Shown here in pieces: positions 32,298-40,038 of a DNA stretch of 64,000 bases (the first letter of the stretch is position 1; each line of letters opens with the position of its first letter). The stretch covers positions 1-64,000 of the forward strand of contig NZ_JBNPXF010000001.1 in assembly GCF_050433445.1 (NCBI RefSeq), given 5' to 3'. Origin of the DNA: Kroppenstedtia sanguinis (GTDB lineage Bacteria > Bacillota > Bacilli > Thermoactinomycetales > DSM-45169). The position numbers were made by a program, and so were the translations under genes. A model generated the notes under the pieces. The model saw nothing but the letters and a program-made list of their open reading frames with translations, ran no database searches and was not told where the DNA came from.

Positions 32298-33389
32298 ATG
32301 CCATCCGAGTTTGTGCATTATACTTTTCTCGCAAAAAAACCTTCTGTTGTGGATCGAATTCGCCAATCTGGCGGTAGCATTCGGTATTTTAGCCGATACA
32401 GTGGATTGATCACAGCCCGCATTCCCATGGCCCAAGCGAGTCGCCTCCTGAGGGGACCCGATGTGCTTCTGTCTGAGGAAGAATGTCGGATTGCTCTTCC
32501 CCAACCGAAAGTGAGCCAGATTCTTACCCGGAAACAATATATGCAGCAAACCCGCGCCGCTGGGCAGACCCTGACCTGGAATATCCAACGGGTTTGGGGA
32601 GGCGGCAGCCCCCTTCCCGGTGCGGGCAAAAAGGTTCGGGTGGGCGTGATCGATTCAGGAATTAATTTGAATCATCCGGATCTGGTATCCAACATCAAAG
32701 GCGGCGTCAATTTTATTCATCCAGGCCGTTCCCCTATCGACGGCAACGGTCACGGCACCCATGTAGCGGGGGTGATTGCCGCCCGTAGCAATGGCATCGG
32801 AGTGGTGGGGGTGGCTCCGTCCAGTAACCTCTATGCCATCAAAGTGTTGGATGATCAAGGTTCCGGTTCGGTCACAGATTTGATTCGGGGGATTGATTGG
32901 GGGATCGACCATGGGATGCATATCCTCAACCTGAGCCTCAGTCTCTCCGGATCCCAAGTTCCCGCCGCCCTGACCCATGCAGTCCAAGCTGCGACGCGAA
33001 AGGGGATTCTGGTGATCACGGCGGCGGGAAATAGGGGGAATGCTCAAGGGACAGGAGACCAAGTTGAGATGCCTGCCCGTCTTTCTTCCACCATCTCTGT
33101 GGCCGCTCTTGATCGCAAGAACCGTCGTGCTTCCTTTTCTGCCACGGGGTCGTCCCTGGATCTGGCTGCACCAGGAGTGAACATTCTCAGCACCTACAAC
33201 GAGGGTCAATATGCGGTGTTAAGCGGGACATCCATGGCGGCCCCTCATGTCTCAGGGGTGGCGGCCCTGTTCAAGCAAAGGGGATTGTCCGCCGCCACGG
33301 TTCGTCGTCAGCTGTTGGGAAAGGCGATCCACCTCGGCTCCCGCCGTTGGTATGGAGCGGGGCTGGTTCAGGTGAAGAAGGAGTCATGA
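32298..33389 (+). CDS. Subtilisin-like serine protease (S8)
   Basis: A 363-residue S8 protease with the triad Asp in VIDSGINLNHPDL, His in GNGHGTHVAG, Ser in LSGTSMAAPHVSG, plus the oxyanion Asn in AAGNRGN. Residues 1-85 have no signal peptide but resemble an inhibitor-like pro-domain. The enzyme is therefore probably intracellular or sporulation-linked. ATG 32298 follows GAGGTGA. It is one of three subtilases in the window; the others are at 54032 and 55167. Confidence 0.9.
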   Translation: MPSEFVHYTFLAKKPSVVDRIRQSGGSIRYFSRYSGLITARIPMAQASRLLRGPDVLLSEEECRIALPQPKVSQILTRKQYMQQTRAAGQTLTWNIQRVWGGGSPLPGAGKKVRVGVIDSGINLNHPDLVSNIKGGVNFIHPGRSPIDGNGHGTHVAGVIAARSNGIGVVGVAPSSNLYAIKVLDDQGSGSVTDLIRGIDWGIDHGMHILNLSLSLSGSQVPAALTHAVQAATRKGILVITAAGNRGNAQGTGDQVEMPARLSSTISVAALDRKNRRASFSATGSSLDLAAPGVNILSTYNEGQYAVLSGTSMAAPHVSGVAALFKQRGLSAATVRRQLLGKAIHLGSRRWYGAGLVQVKKES

Positions 33390-33423
33390 ATCTAATTTCC
33401 CGTTGGGAAATGTGAAATCTGTG

Positions 33424-33449
33424 AAAACCGCCTGGGACAGGCGGTTTTT
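33424..33449 (+). terminator. Terminator of the protease gene
   Basis: aaaaccgcct/aggcggtttt stem with T tail. Confidence 0.8.
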
Positions 33450-33457
33450 GAGCTTAT

Positions 33458-33486
33458 AAAAAAAGAGCCGTCACAGAGGACGACTC
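33458..33486 (-). terminator. Terminator of the CNNM/CorC gene
   Basis: Minus strand gagtcgtc/gacggctc, with G-T pairing, followed by seven T. Confidence 0.7.
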
Positions 33487-33495
33487 CTTCCGGGT

Positions 33496-34851
33496 TTATT
33501 CCTTTTCTGTTACCTCAGTGGGTGTGGATTGTTCATCCGGTGCCGGTTCTATTTTAGATACCAAGAGCCGGCTCACACTGTTCTGATCGATATCTTGTAC
33601 CCGAAATCGAAAGCCTTGGTGAGAAACCTCGTCCCCCACGACGGGCACTTCGTTGAGCTGAGAGAAGATCCAGCCGCCGATGGTGTCGTTATTCGGATCT
33701 TCGATGTCGGTCTGAAAGTATTCGTTCACTTCTTCGATCAGGAGGCGGGCATCGATGGAGGTCTCATCGCCGATCTTCTGGAAAAAAGGGCGTTCATCGT
33801 CAAATTCATCCTGAATCTCGCCAAAGATTTCCTCGATGATATCCTCAGTGGTCACCAGTCCGGAGGTTCCACCGTATTCGTCGACAACGATCGCCATCTC
33901 CGACTTTTTCTTCTGCAATATGCGCAGGACATCCTTGATTTCCATCGTTTCCGGTACCCGGATGGCGGGACGGCTCAATTCTTTCAGGTCCGGGGTTTGG
34001 CCGCTGACCAATCGTTCATACACATGGCGACTGTGAACGATACCGATGATGTCATCCTTGTCTTCCCGACACAGAGGAAAGCGAGTATGACGGGCGGCGA
34101 GGATATTGTCCAGATTCTCATTGAAAGAATCCTCGCTGTACAGGCATTCCATATCCACGCGGGGAACCATCACTTCCCGGGCGACCCGGTCAGTGAATTC
34201 AAAGACGTTGTCAAAGAGGGAGAGCTCTGTCTGATCGATGTATCCGCCTTTATGGCTCTGGGCGACCATCATGCGAATCTCCTCTTCGGTATGTGCCTGT
34301 TGCTGGTCTGGATCCAATTCGATACCGATCCAGGTAAGGATCTTGTTGGCGGCACTGTTGAGGACCCAGATAAAAGGAAAGAAGGCTCTATAGAACCAAT
34401 TGAGAGGGGTTGCGGTCCAGAGAGTGGTTCCTTCCGCCCGCCGGATTGCCAAGGATTTGGGAGCCATCTCACCGAGTACGATGTGAAGAAATGTGATGAT
34501 GGCAAAAGCCAAGGCAAAAGACAAGGAGGAGACCAGCCAGGGAGGTACTTGGAAAGGAAGCGCTTCCAAGGAGGGAGCTACAATCAAGTGTGCAATCGCC
34601 GGCTCCCCAACCCACCCCAATCCCAGGGAGGCTAAGGTGATCCCCAGCTGTGTGGCTGACAGATAGGCATCCATATTGGAAACCACTTGTTGGGCCACCT
34701 TGGCCCGCACGTTGCCTTCTGCTTGAAGTTGGGCGATGCGTGTGGCCCGTACTTTCACGATCGCAAACTCGGATGCGACGAAGAATCCATTCAAGAAGAC
34801 AAGAACGATCACCAGAATCAGATTCCAGATGATCTCAAGAAATGATTCCAA
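33496..34851 (-). CDS. CNNM/CorC-HlyC family Mg2+ transport protein
   Basis: A 451-residue membrane protein: DUF21 domain with three or four helices (residues 8-30, 65-85, 105-130, 140-165) holding LNGFFVASEFAIVKVRATRI and LGEMAPKSLAIRR; two CBS domains (about 215-335, with VPRVDM and EYGGTSGLVTTEDIIEEI); and the C-terminal CorC/HlyC domain (IDARLLIEEVNEYF, NDTIGGWIF). Relatives in B. subtilis (MpfA/YhdP, YugS, YqhB) export Mg2+. TTG 34851 follows AGGAGG at ten bases. An MgtE importer gene is next upstream, so both directions of Mg2+ flow may be encoded here. Confidence 0.9.
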   Translation of the reverse strand: MESFLEIIWNLILVIVLVFLNGFFVASEFAIVKVRATRIAQLQAEGNVRAKVAQQVVSNMDAYLSATQLGITLASLGLGWVGEPAIAHLIVAPSLEALPFQVPPWLVSSLSFALAFAIITFLHIVLGEMAPKSLAIRRAEGTTLWTATPLNWFYRAFFPFIWVLNSAANKILTWIGIELDPDQQQAHTEEEIRMMVAQSHKGGYIDQTELSLFDNVFEFTDRVAREVMVPRVDMECLYSEDSFNENLDNILAARHTRFPLCREDKDDIIGIVHSRHVYERLVSGQTPDLKELSRPAIRVPETMEIKDVLRILQKKKSEMAIVVDEYGGTSGLVTTEDIIEEIFGEIQDEFDDERPFFQKIGDETSIDARLLIEEVNEYFQTDIEDPNNDTIGGWIFSQLNEVPVVGDEVSHQGFRFRVQDIDQNSVSRLLVSKIEPAPDEQSTPTEVTEKE

Positions 34852-34992
34852 GCGAGAGCGACCTCCTGATTTGAAGCTGATTTTTATCTGTTAATGACCA
34901 GTCTGTGCGTTGATTCACGATTTTAGTTTAACTATGACAAGGTTATCAAAAAGTTGGTGGTTTGTGTAGATGAACTTTACATACCATCCGTG

Positions 34993-35025
34993 AAATAAAA
35001 GAATGACCCCGGAGAATATGGGGTC
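34993..35025 (-). terminator. Terminator of mgtE
   Basis: Minus strand gacccc/ggggtc stem followed by ATTCTTTTATT, overlapping the stop codon. Confidence 0.65.
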
Positions 35026-36391
35026 AGGGCAACAGATAATGGATAAATACGGTGGCAAATCCGAAATAGATCAATAAAGAAATGATATCGTTAATGGTGG
35101 TGATCAGGGGACCTGAAGCGACAGTCGGGTCCACTTTCAGCAAATTGAGGAGAAGGGGGATCAAAGTTCCTCCAAGAGTCCCCAGAATCAGGGTGAACCA
35201 CATGGAGGCTCCCACCACCAGACCCAGATTCAGATTATAGAGCAGGCTCACTGTAGCCACAATCAGAAGGGAGCAGACGGTGGCGATAATGATTCCAACC
35301 GTTCCTTCCTGTTTTAGAATCTGCTTGTATTTGTCACGGGTCAGCTGACCGGAGCTTAAGCCCCGGATGACCAGGGCGAGGGATTGGGTACCGGTGTTAC
35401 CGGTCATTCCGGCGATCATCGGCATGAAGAAGGCGAGGGCGGCCACTTTGTTGATGGTGTTTTCAAAAGCGCTGAGCAAAGTGGAGGTCAGCATCCCGAT
35501 GAACAAAAGCAAGGTCAGCCATGGAATTCGGCGTCGCGCAGATGCAAAGGGATGGGTGAGAACATCCATTTCCGTCTGCCCGACGGCGGAGATTTTCGAG
35601 ATATCCTCATGGGCTTCCTCAACCAGAACGTCCACCATATCATCGATGGTGATGATCCCGAGCAACCGCTTCTCAGCATCCACCACCGGGATCGCCAGAA
35701 AGTCGTAGCGCTGGATCAGTCGGGCCACCACTTCCTGATCCATATCGGCAGTCACGGAGATGATCCGCTCAAACATCACATCGACCACCGGTGTGTCCGG
35801 AGGGGCGATCAGGAGTTCCCGGAGAGAGACGACCCCCACCAACCGGTCGTCGGCATCGATGACATACACATAGTAAACCGTCTCTGCTGTGGGTGCCTCT
35901 CTTCGTAAGTATTGTATAACCTCTTCCACCGTGTAGTAATTGTAGACACTGACGTACTCCATCGTCATCCGGCCGCCTGCAGTGTCTTCCGGATAATGGA
36001 GCAGAGCGCGGACCTTATCGGCCTCATCCCGTTCCATCGCTTTCAGTAGAGTATGGACATTGGCCTCTTCCAATTCCCCCATCAAGTCGGCTACTTCATC
36101 GGAGGACATCAGGTTTAATACACGAGAGGTTCTTTCTGGATCCAGGTGGGTCAGGACTTCCTGTTGTTCCTCGGCCTCCAATTCTTCCAGCAGCAGAGCG
36201 ATCTCTTCCGGATCCAGCATCCGGATGAAATGAGGACGGTAAACACGGGACAACCGGAAAAAAATCTGGCCCAAGTCATAGGGTTGCAACTCCTCTAACA
36301 AGGGACGGAGGAAGCGCTTCTCCCGTTTTTGGATCGCCACTTTAATCGCATCCAGGTCCACCTTTAACCGCCGTTCTTCCTGATTGGGCAT
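35024..36391 (-). CDS. mgtE: Magnesium transporter MgtE
   Basis: A 455-residue importer: MgtE N domain (residues 15-135, LDPERTSRVLNLMSSDEVADLMGEL), two CBS domains (138-265, VSLRELLIAPPDTPVVDVM, IPVVDAEKRLLGIITIDDMVDVL), a plug helix, then five membrane helices from about 290 with MTGNTGTQSLALVIRGL and TINDIISLLIYFG, the conserved pore asparagine and aspartate. Cytosolic Mg2+ binding to the N and CBS domains closes the pore. ATG 36391 follows GGAGGAGA. No Mg2+ riboswitch fits in the short upstream gap. Confidence 0.95.
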   Translation of the reverse strand: MPNQEERRLKVDLDAIKVAIQKREKRFLRPLLEELQPYDLGQIFFRLSRVYRPHFIRMLDPEEIALLLEELEAEEQQEVLTHLDPERTSRVLNLMSSDEVADLMGELEEANVHTLLKAMERDEADKVRALLHYPEDTAGGRMTMEYVSVYNYYTVEEVIQYLRREAPTAETVYYVYVIDADDRLVGVVSLRELLIAPPDTPVVDVMFERIISVTADMDQEVVARLIQRYDFLAIPVVDAEKRLLGIITIDDMVDVLVEEAHEDISKISAVGQTEMDVLTHPFASARRRIPWLTLLLFIGMLTSTLLSAFENTINKVAALAFFMPMIAGMTGNTGTQSLALVIRGLSSGQLTRDKYKQILKQEGTVGIIIATVCSLLIVATVSLLYNLNLGLVVGASMWFTLILGTLGGTLIPLLLNLLKVDPTVASGPLITTINDIISLLIYFGFATVFIHYLLP

Positions 36392-36543
36392 CGTCTGTCT
36401 CCTCCTTTCTCCACAGAATGAAAACCTCCATCATCATATCAGATCAAGACCGGTTTGGAAACGGGCGTTACGCAGTCCCATTGTATAGGACAAGTGCTTC
36501 TCTCATATAGAATAGTATTGGCTCCTCTGGACTTAGTGCGGAA

Positions 36544-36577
36544 TTAGGCGAGGAGGTTCTTGCAAGAGATCGGAGCC
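36544..36577 (+). repeat. Fragment of repeat family A
   Basis: gaggttcttgcaagagatcgg and agccgc match the core of copies A1, A7 and A8. Only the core arm is present. Confidence 0.5.
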
Positions 36578-36653
36578 GCTTTCTCTTCTGGCTCCGCCTG
36601 TGAGATCCAGGTTTCCGGATGGAGCACGATGCAAAAGATAAGGAGGGTTGGGC

Positions 36654-36959
36654 GTGAATGTCCCCCCATTTCCTGGGTCGGGGATGCCGATCCCTTTCCA
36701 TGGCAGGGTAGATCCCCGGTATGGGATGCTGATTCCGTCGCACCCGTTCCCATATCCCTGGTCACCAGTTTGGGGACCCCCGGGAGTTTCTGCCACATCC
36801 TATGCTCCCTTCAGAGGATTTTCGCCACCGGTTCCTCATCCCCATTTTCAAAAGCCATACCCCTCACCGGGAAGGAAAAAGGGAAAAGAAGTGCCTCCGT
36901 CCTGTCAACCGCTCTGGGATTCACCTGAATCCCCAGAGTCTCCATGGATTCGGATGTAA
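36654..36959 (+). CDS. Proline-rich small protein (coat-like)
   Basis: A 101-residue protein, about one fifth proline with many Gly, Ser, Trp, Tyr and Phe residues (VPPFPGSGMPIPFHG, HPFPYPWSPVWGPPG). It has no hydrophobic segment. GTG 36654 is chosen because AAGGAGGG lies six or seven bases before it. Composition and setting (near another proline-rich gene) suggest a spore coat or surface role, but no family is recognised. A shifted frame of similar length (36560-36928) lacks a ribosome site. Confidence 0.55.
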   Translation: MNVPPFPGSGMPIPFHGRVDPRYGMLIPSHPFPYPWSPVWGPPGVSATSYAPFRGFSPPVPHPHFQKPYPSPGRKKGKEVPPSCQPLWDSPESPESPWIRM

Positions 36960-37069
36960 GAGGCGTGTAATGTGTTGAAAGCCCCAAAACCTGAGATGAG
37001 TATGCCGTTGACAGAAGTGGGATACTATCTTTGCCGGAAACGGCAGAATGGGATAAAGGAGGGGCCTTC

Positions 37070-37225
37070 ATGCGTATTCCTGAGATTGGAACACCACGCC
37101 GGGAGCCGGAAATCACCGTTCCTCGGGAACCGATCACCACATCTCCGGAACAACCTGACCGCGGGGAACCCCCGAAGCGGGACCGTGAGCCTGACCGGGA
37201 ACGTGAACGACGGTTCAAGGCCTGA
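37070..37225 (+). CDS. 51-residue Pro/Arg/Glu-rich hydrophilic peptide
   Basis: Starts ATG 37070 after AGGAGGGG and ends in RERERRFKA. It contains repeated RxPEI/xREP patterns (RREPEITVPREPITT) and is highly charged, probably disordered. No family recognised. The ribosome site is strong and a terminator follows within 15 bases, so translation is likely. It may be a small spore protein; that is a guess from composition. Confidence 0.55.
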   Translation: MRIPEIGTPRREPEITVPREPITTSPEQPDRGEPPKRDREPDRERERRFKA

Positions 37226-37239
37226 TCCGACTTTTATTA

Positions 37240-37274
37240 TGAAAAGCCCTGCACCATAGGTGCAGGGCTTTTCA
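37240..37274. terminator. Bidirectional terminator
   Basis: tgaaaagccctgcacc / ggtgcagggcttttca; serves both the 51-residue peptide gene and the facing lipoprotein gene. Confidence 0.85.
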
Positions 37275-38174
37275 ATGGCGGGTTTCTCCCCCATCTGAAG
37301 GGGAAGGCTTAGTTTGTACGTGAAAAGTAAATTCCATGGGATGCTCCAGTTTATCCAGTGAAAAGACATGTACCGGGTGTGTTAAAGCGGACAGGGAGAA
37401 GGAATCTGGAGCGGGGGTGGTTTCCCGCGCATAGACATGGATCTTTCGCTCCTTTTGCAACACACTGTCCAATGCGACTCCGTATCCGCCGGAAGGGCGC
37501 TGGCCGAGAGCGATGATCAAGTAGGTTTGATGCTCGTGATGGATTACGGTTTCCCCGCCATGGATCCGGGAACGGAATTCCTCCACCTTTTGTTTTACCG
37601 GATCTGGCAGGAAAGATAGCTGGGGCTCTGAGCGGACATCCAGTTTTCGGGTCTCTGGATCATCAACGGGAACAGCGGAGGTGTTTTTTTTCGAGGAGGG
37701 GGACTGCGGCTTTTCCGTCTCTTCGATCTGATAATCGAATTTTACCTCTTCTTTGGGTGTGGAAAGGGAGATCACGGTGCTGGGAGTAGAGAAGGCTTGG
37801 GTGGTGAAGGCATCTTCAGCCGGGGGGACCTCCTGGCCGTGAACCTGAATCACATTCCCTCTTTGCACCACTTGTTCGATCTGAATGGAATAGCCGCCGG
37901 TGGGGCGCTGGCCGAGAGCCAGGATCAAGTAGGTTCTGTCGCCGGAGATGACTTCAGTGTGGGAAAAAGAATCTCTAGTGGCGTGCCTCACTTTCTCCTG
38001 TCGCTGTTTCACCTCGTCGGGCAGGTTACTTGGGGATTCCTTCCGAAAGGAAAGGGGTTCCCAGGATTCTCCTTTTCCTCCTTGGGCATTGTCGGACAGA
38101 AAAGGGATGCCACAAGCACTTGCAATCAAGGCAAACATCGTAAACATGAGAAGGGTCACCTTCCAGTTTCGCAT
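37272..38174 (-). CDS. Lipoprotein with two PrcB-like domains
   Basis: A 300-residue protein with a signal sequence and lipobox IASAC (Cys 21), then two copies of one domain: about residues 68-150 (GDRTYLILALGQRPTGGYSIQIEQV) and 208-290 (HQTYLIIALGQRPSGGYGVALDSV). The motif LIxALGQRPxGGY is that of the PrcB C-terminal domain, known from the dentilisin protease complex of Treponema, where PrcB aids assembly. Here the protein stands alone and may bind a secreted protease or act in the wall. A linker rich in Ser, Pro and Lys joins the repeats. ATG follows GGGAGG. Confidence 0.82.
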   Translation of the reverse strand: MRNWKVTLLMFTMFALIASACGIPFLSDNAQGGKGESWEPLSFRKESPSNLPDEVKQRQEKVRHATRDSFSHTEVISGDRTYLILALGQRPTGGYSIQIEQVVQRGNVIQVHGQEVPPAEDAFTTQAFSTPSTVISLSTPKEEVKFDYQIEETEKPQSPSSKKNTSAVPVDDPETRKLDVRSEPQLSFLPDPVKQKVEEFRSRIHGGETVIHHEHQTYLIIALGQRPSGGYGVALDSVLQKERKIHVYARETTPAPDSFSLSALTHPVHVFSLDKLEHPMEFTFHVQTKPSPSDGGETRH

Positions 38175-38352
38175 TCTGGTGCCTCCCGTCAGATGGACTC
38201 ACTTACTTATGGGACGGGATACAGAGACAAAAGGGGTCAAATTTGAAGGGGACTTTTCAGTTTATTTTACCATAGAATGTCCAATCGTGTCATGGAATCC
38301 CAGTCATCTGTAAAAAGTAAGGGTGGAACCTATGAACACGGGAGGTGTCTCC

Positions 38353-40038
38353 ATGATCTTTCGCAGGGAATGCCCTCTGATTATACAAGGAGACCAAACT
38401 GTATTGCTGGAAGCGGATCATCCTTCCTTTCAGCGAGTACGGGATGACTTGTCAAGCTTCGCCGAGTTGATCAAATCGCCGGATTTCCTTCACACCTACC
38501 GGATTACCCCGCTCTCCCTGTGGAATGCGGCAGCATCCGGTATAGATACCCAGTGGATCCTCTCTTTCTTGGAGAACGAAAGCAAATTCGGTCTGCCTGC
38601 CTCTTTAAAAAAAGAAGTGGAGGAGATCCTGGCCCGATACGGTTTGCTCAAATTGGAGACATCAGATCAGGGCTTGGTGCTGTCTGTGGAAGATGTATCT
38701 CTTTATCAAAGAATAAAGGAGAGATATCCCACCAATCAACTAGTGCCTTTATCTGGACAACGTTTTCAGGTTCCCTCCCACCTGCGGGGGCTGTTGAAAC
38801 AGGAATTGATCCAATGGGGCTATCCGGTGGAAGATGTGGCCGGTTTCACTGAAGGGGAGGTCTTGGATATCCGCCTGCGAAAGCGGACCGTGAGTGAAGG
38901 GAAACCTTTTCAGCTTCGAGACTACCAAAAGCGAGCAGTGGACTCTTTTTATCAAAAGGCAGATACAACAGGGGGTAGCGGTGTGCTGGTTCTTCCTTGT
39001 GGGGCAGGGAAGACGGTGATCGGGATGGCCGTGATGGAAAAAGTGGGGCGCGCCTCTTTGATCCTTACTCCCAATGCCACATCTGTCCGTCAATGGATCC
39101 GGGAATTACTGGATAAGACCTGTCTGACAGAAAATGAGGTGGGGGAGTATACAGGACAAGCCAAAGAAGTCCGTCCGGTTACTGTTGCCACATATCAGAT
39201 TATCACCACACGGGATCCGGAAAAAGCCGCTTTGCATCACATGGAGTTGTTTGAGAAACGGGACTGGGGTCTAGTGATCTATGATGAAGTCCATCTGCTC
39301 CCGGCACCGGTTTTTCGTGCCACTGCCGATATTCAGGCTCGGCGTCGTCTGGGATTGACCGCGACCTTGATTCGAGAAGATGGACGGGCGGCAGATGTTT
39401 TTTCCCTGATCGGACCCAAAAAGTTGGAAGTGTCCTGGCGGGAAATGGAGGAGGAAGGGTGGATTGCCAAGGCGGTATGCACTGAAATTCAGACCGGAAT
39501 GGATGACAGACGCAGGCGGAAGTATGAGCAGGCTCCTCCCAAAAACAAGTATCGGATCGCAGCGGAAAATCCGGAAAAATTAGCGATCTTACAGGAAGTG
39601 TTGGAGCGACATCGGGAAGAGAGTGTCTTGGTGATCGGACAGTACCTTTCTCAATTGAGGGAAGTGGCTGACCGATTGAAGGCCCCTCTGATCACGGGAG
39701 AGACAGCAGAAGCGGAAAGGGAAGAGCTGTATGAACGATTTCGACAAGGAAAGGAGCGGATATTGGTGGTTTCCAAGGTGGCCAATTTTGCAGTAGATCT
39801 TCCAGACGCCTCAGTAGCCATACAACTTTCAGGAACCTTCGGGTCCCGCCAAGAGGAAGCCCAGAGACTGGGACGAATTCTCAGACCTAAGAAAGAGGAG
39901 AATGAAGCCTATTTTTACACGATTGTTTCCAAGGATACCTTGGATCAGGAGTATGCCCGCAATCGTCAGCTTTTCCTGATGGAGCGGGGCTATCGCTATG
40001 GGATTGCTGATGAGAAAACATGGGGAGAAACCAAGTGA
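38353..40038 (+). CDS. XPB/Rad25-type DNA helicase
   Basis: A 561-residue superfamily 2 helicase of the XPB branch. Motifs: Q-like FQLRDYQKRAVDSF, Walker A LPCGAGKTVIGM, motif II IYDEVHLLP, motif III GLTATL followed by the RED motif (IREDG) that is specific to XPB, motif V VSKVANFAVDLPDA and motif VI QRLGRILRPK. The N-terminal about 200 residues form the damage-recognition-like region of the family. ATG 38353 is chosen from GGAGG at seven bases; ATG 38332 is a weaker option. Eukaryotic XPB opens DNA in transcription and excision repair; the bacterial role is largely unstudied. It overlaps the next gene by four bases. Confidence 0.93.
   Translation: MIFRRECPLIIQGDQTVLLEADHPSFQRVRDDLSSFAELIKSPDFLHTYRITPLSLWNAAASGIDTQWILSFLENESKFGLPASLKKEVEEILARYGLLKLETSDQGLVLSVEDVSLYQRIKERYPTNQLVPLSGQRFQVPSHLRGLLKQELIQWGYPVEDVAGFTEGEVLDIRLRKRTVSEGKPFQLRDYQKRAVDSFYQKADTTGGSGVLVLPCGAGKTVIGMAVMEKVGRASLILTPNATSVRQWIRELLDKTCLTENEVGEYTGQAKEVRPVTVATYQIITTRDPEKAALHHMELFEKRDWGLVIYDEVHLLPAPVFRATADIQARRRLGLTATLIREDGRAADVFSLIGPKKLEVSWREMEEEGWIAKAVCTEIQTGMDDRRRRKYEQAPPKNKYRIAAENPEKLAILQEVLERHREESVLVIGQYLSQLREVADRLKAPLITGETAEAEREELYERFRQGKERILVVSKVANFAVDLPDASVAIQLSGTFGSRQEEAQRLGRILRPKKEENEAYFYTIVSKDTLDQEYARNRQLFLMERGYRYGIADEKTWGETK

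Noticed and set aside
33529..34635. 368-residue plus-strand frame inside the CNNM/CorC gene
   Set aside because: Antisense shadow; the minus-strand protein has clear DUF21, CBS and CorC motifs.
36392..36653. Mg2+ riboswitch (M-box) upstream of mgtE
   Set aside because: The space before mgtE shows no M-box pattern; only a family A fragment and the proline-rich gene's leader are present.
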